Source: Methanosarcina sp. | GTDB taxonomy: Archaea; Halobacteriota; Methanosarcinia; Methanosarcinales; Methanosarcinaceae | DNA length: 5,786 bases | Direction: 5' to 3' | NCBI GenBank assembly: GCA_003157235.1 | Contig: PMJC01000130.1 | Location: 1-5,786 of the forward strand | Shown here: positions 5,476 to 5,786 of the stretch, one piece after another | Numbering within the stretch: the stretch's first letter is position 1 | Layout: the number at the start of each line of letters is the position of its first letter | Notes under the pieces: generated by a model | Told to the model about the DNA's origin: nothing | Database searches by the model: none | Seen by the model: the letters and a program-made list of their open reading frames with translations, nothing else | Translations under genes and position numbers: made by a program

Positions 5476-5586
5476 ATGAAAATAATTAACGCAAATAGGG
5501 AATATAAAGACAATATCATTTCGTCATCAAGATGCACACTTAAAATAGTGATCAATAATACTAAAGTTGATTTGCTAATAAAATAA
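5476..5586 (+). CDS. Weak small ORF candidate (36 aa)
   Basis: ATG AAA ATA ATT starts a 36-residue frame (MKIINANREYKDNIISSSR, then a LKIVINNTKVDLLIK tail) ending at TAA 5584-5586. It lies about 60 bases downstream of the TATA-like element at 5403. The residue mix is protein-like, but there is no Shine-Dalgarno sequence. An antisense frame of 61 codons (5421-5606, two hydrophobic stretches) overlaps it. I favour neither strongly. Confidence 0.2.
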   Translation: MKIINANREYKDNIISSSRCTLKIVINNTKVDLLIK

Positions 5587-5672
5587 AACCCTGCCAAAAG
5601 TGACATTATTCATTTTATGCAACCACAAACAATTCACATTCATAACCATACTTTAAAAAGTGGAGTATTTAA

Positions 5673-5786
5673 TCAATGTCTTATTCTATCCAATTTCCTT
5701 TTAGGGTTAATGTTGCTCTCAAATTTGCTGTTTTTTTCGGGGATTTCAGACTTTAATGCTGATATTGGGCTGGCTTGGTGGATACA
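5673..5786. other. Probable edge of a further gene, strand undecided
   Basis: Base composition rises to nearly half G+C over the last 50 bases, unlike the spacer before it. On the plus strand, ATG 5710 opens MLLSNLLFFSGISDF and runs into the edge as a likely membrane segment, but AGGG is only three bases before it. On the minus strand a 37-codon frame enters from the edge with a charged sequence (SEIPEKNSKFESNINPKRK) and stops at 5673-5675. Sequence beyond the window is needed to choose. Confidence 0.3.

Noticed and set aside
5421..5606. Minus-strand 61-codon frame with two hydrophobic stretches
   Set aside because: It has no ribosome binding site, very AT-rich DNA readily gives hydrophobic frames, and it conflicts with a plus frame of similar quality. 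It is not excluded as a small membrane protein.

Overview
The window looks like archaeal, Methanosarcina-type DNA. It is AT-rich, has very long sparsely coded intergenic stretches full of gene debris, and carries two lineage-telling genes: a Sep-tRNA:Cys-tRNA synthase (SepCysS) with an N-terminal extension, and a pentameric ligand-gated ion channel (pLGIC)-like membrane protein. Assignments come from translation by eye and recall of family motifs; no search was run.

Layout. Positions 1-882 (minus strand) hold the first 294 codons of a SepCysS-type enzyme that runs off the left edge. It has a good ribosome binding site and a plausible TATA box. Positions 883-2640 contain no intact gene but are not empty. 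An 88-89 bp block covering the SepCysS start codon and 5' leader is repeated about 519 bp further upstream, where it leads into a frameshifted ghost of the enzyme's N-terminus. Next come a short tandem-repeat cluster, a frameshifted minus-strand remnant that reads like a transposase C-terminus, a second unassigned minus-strand fragment, and two decayed zinc-ribbon-like fragments in opposite orientation.

Positions 2687-4783 (plus strand) encode the main intact gene, a 698-residue membrane protein. It joins an extracellular double-Cache sensor to a C-terminal module with the layout of a pLGIC: a beta-rich ectodomain with a YPFDRE signature, then four membrane helices. A 19-codon open frame with its own Shine-Dalgarno-like site overlaps its start. 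Positions 4784-5786 are again AT-rich, with a T-rich likely terminator, a small repetitive peptide frame, two weak small ORF candidates and, in the last ~90 bases, a composition rise suggesting the edge of another gene.

How the parts relate. The two intact genes have no evident functional link: one serves tRNA-dependent cysteine synthesis, the other is probably a sensor-gated channel at the cell surface. The most notable items are the Cache-pLGIC fusion, the duplicated SepCysS leader with a conserved small hairpin, and the inverted pair of zinc-ribbon relics.
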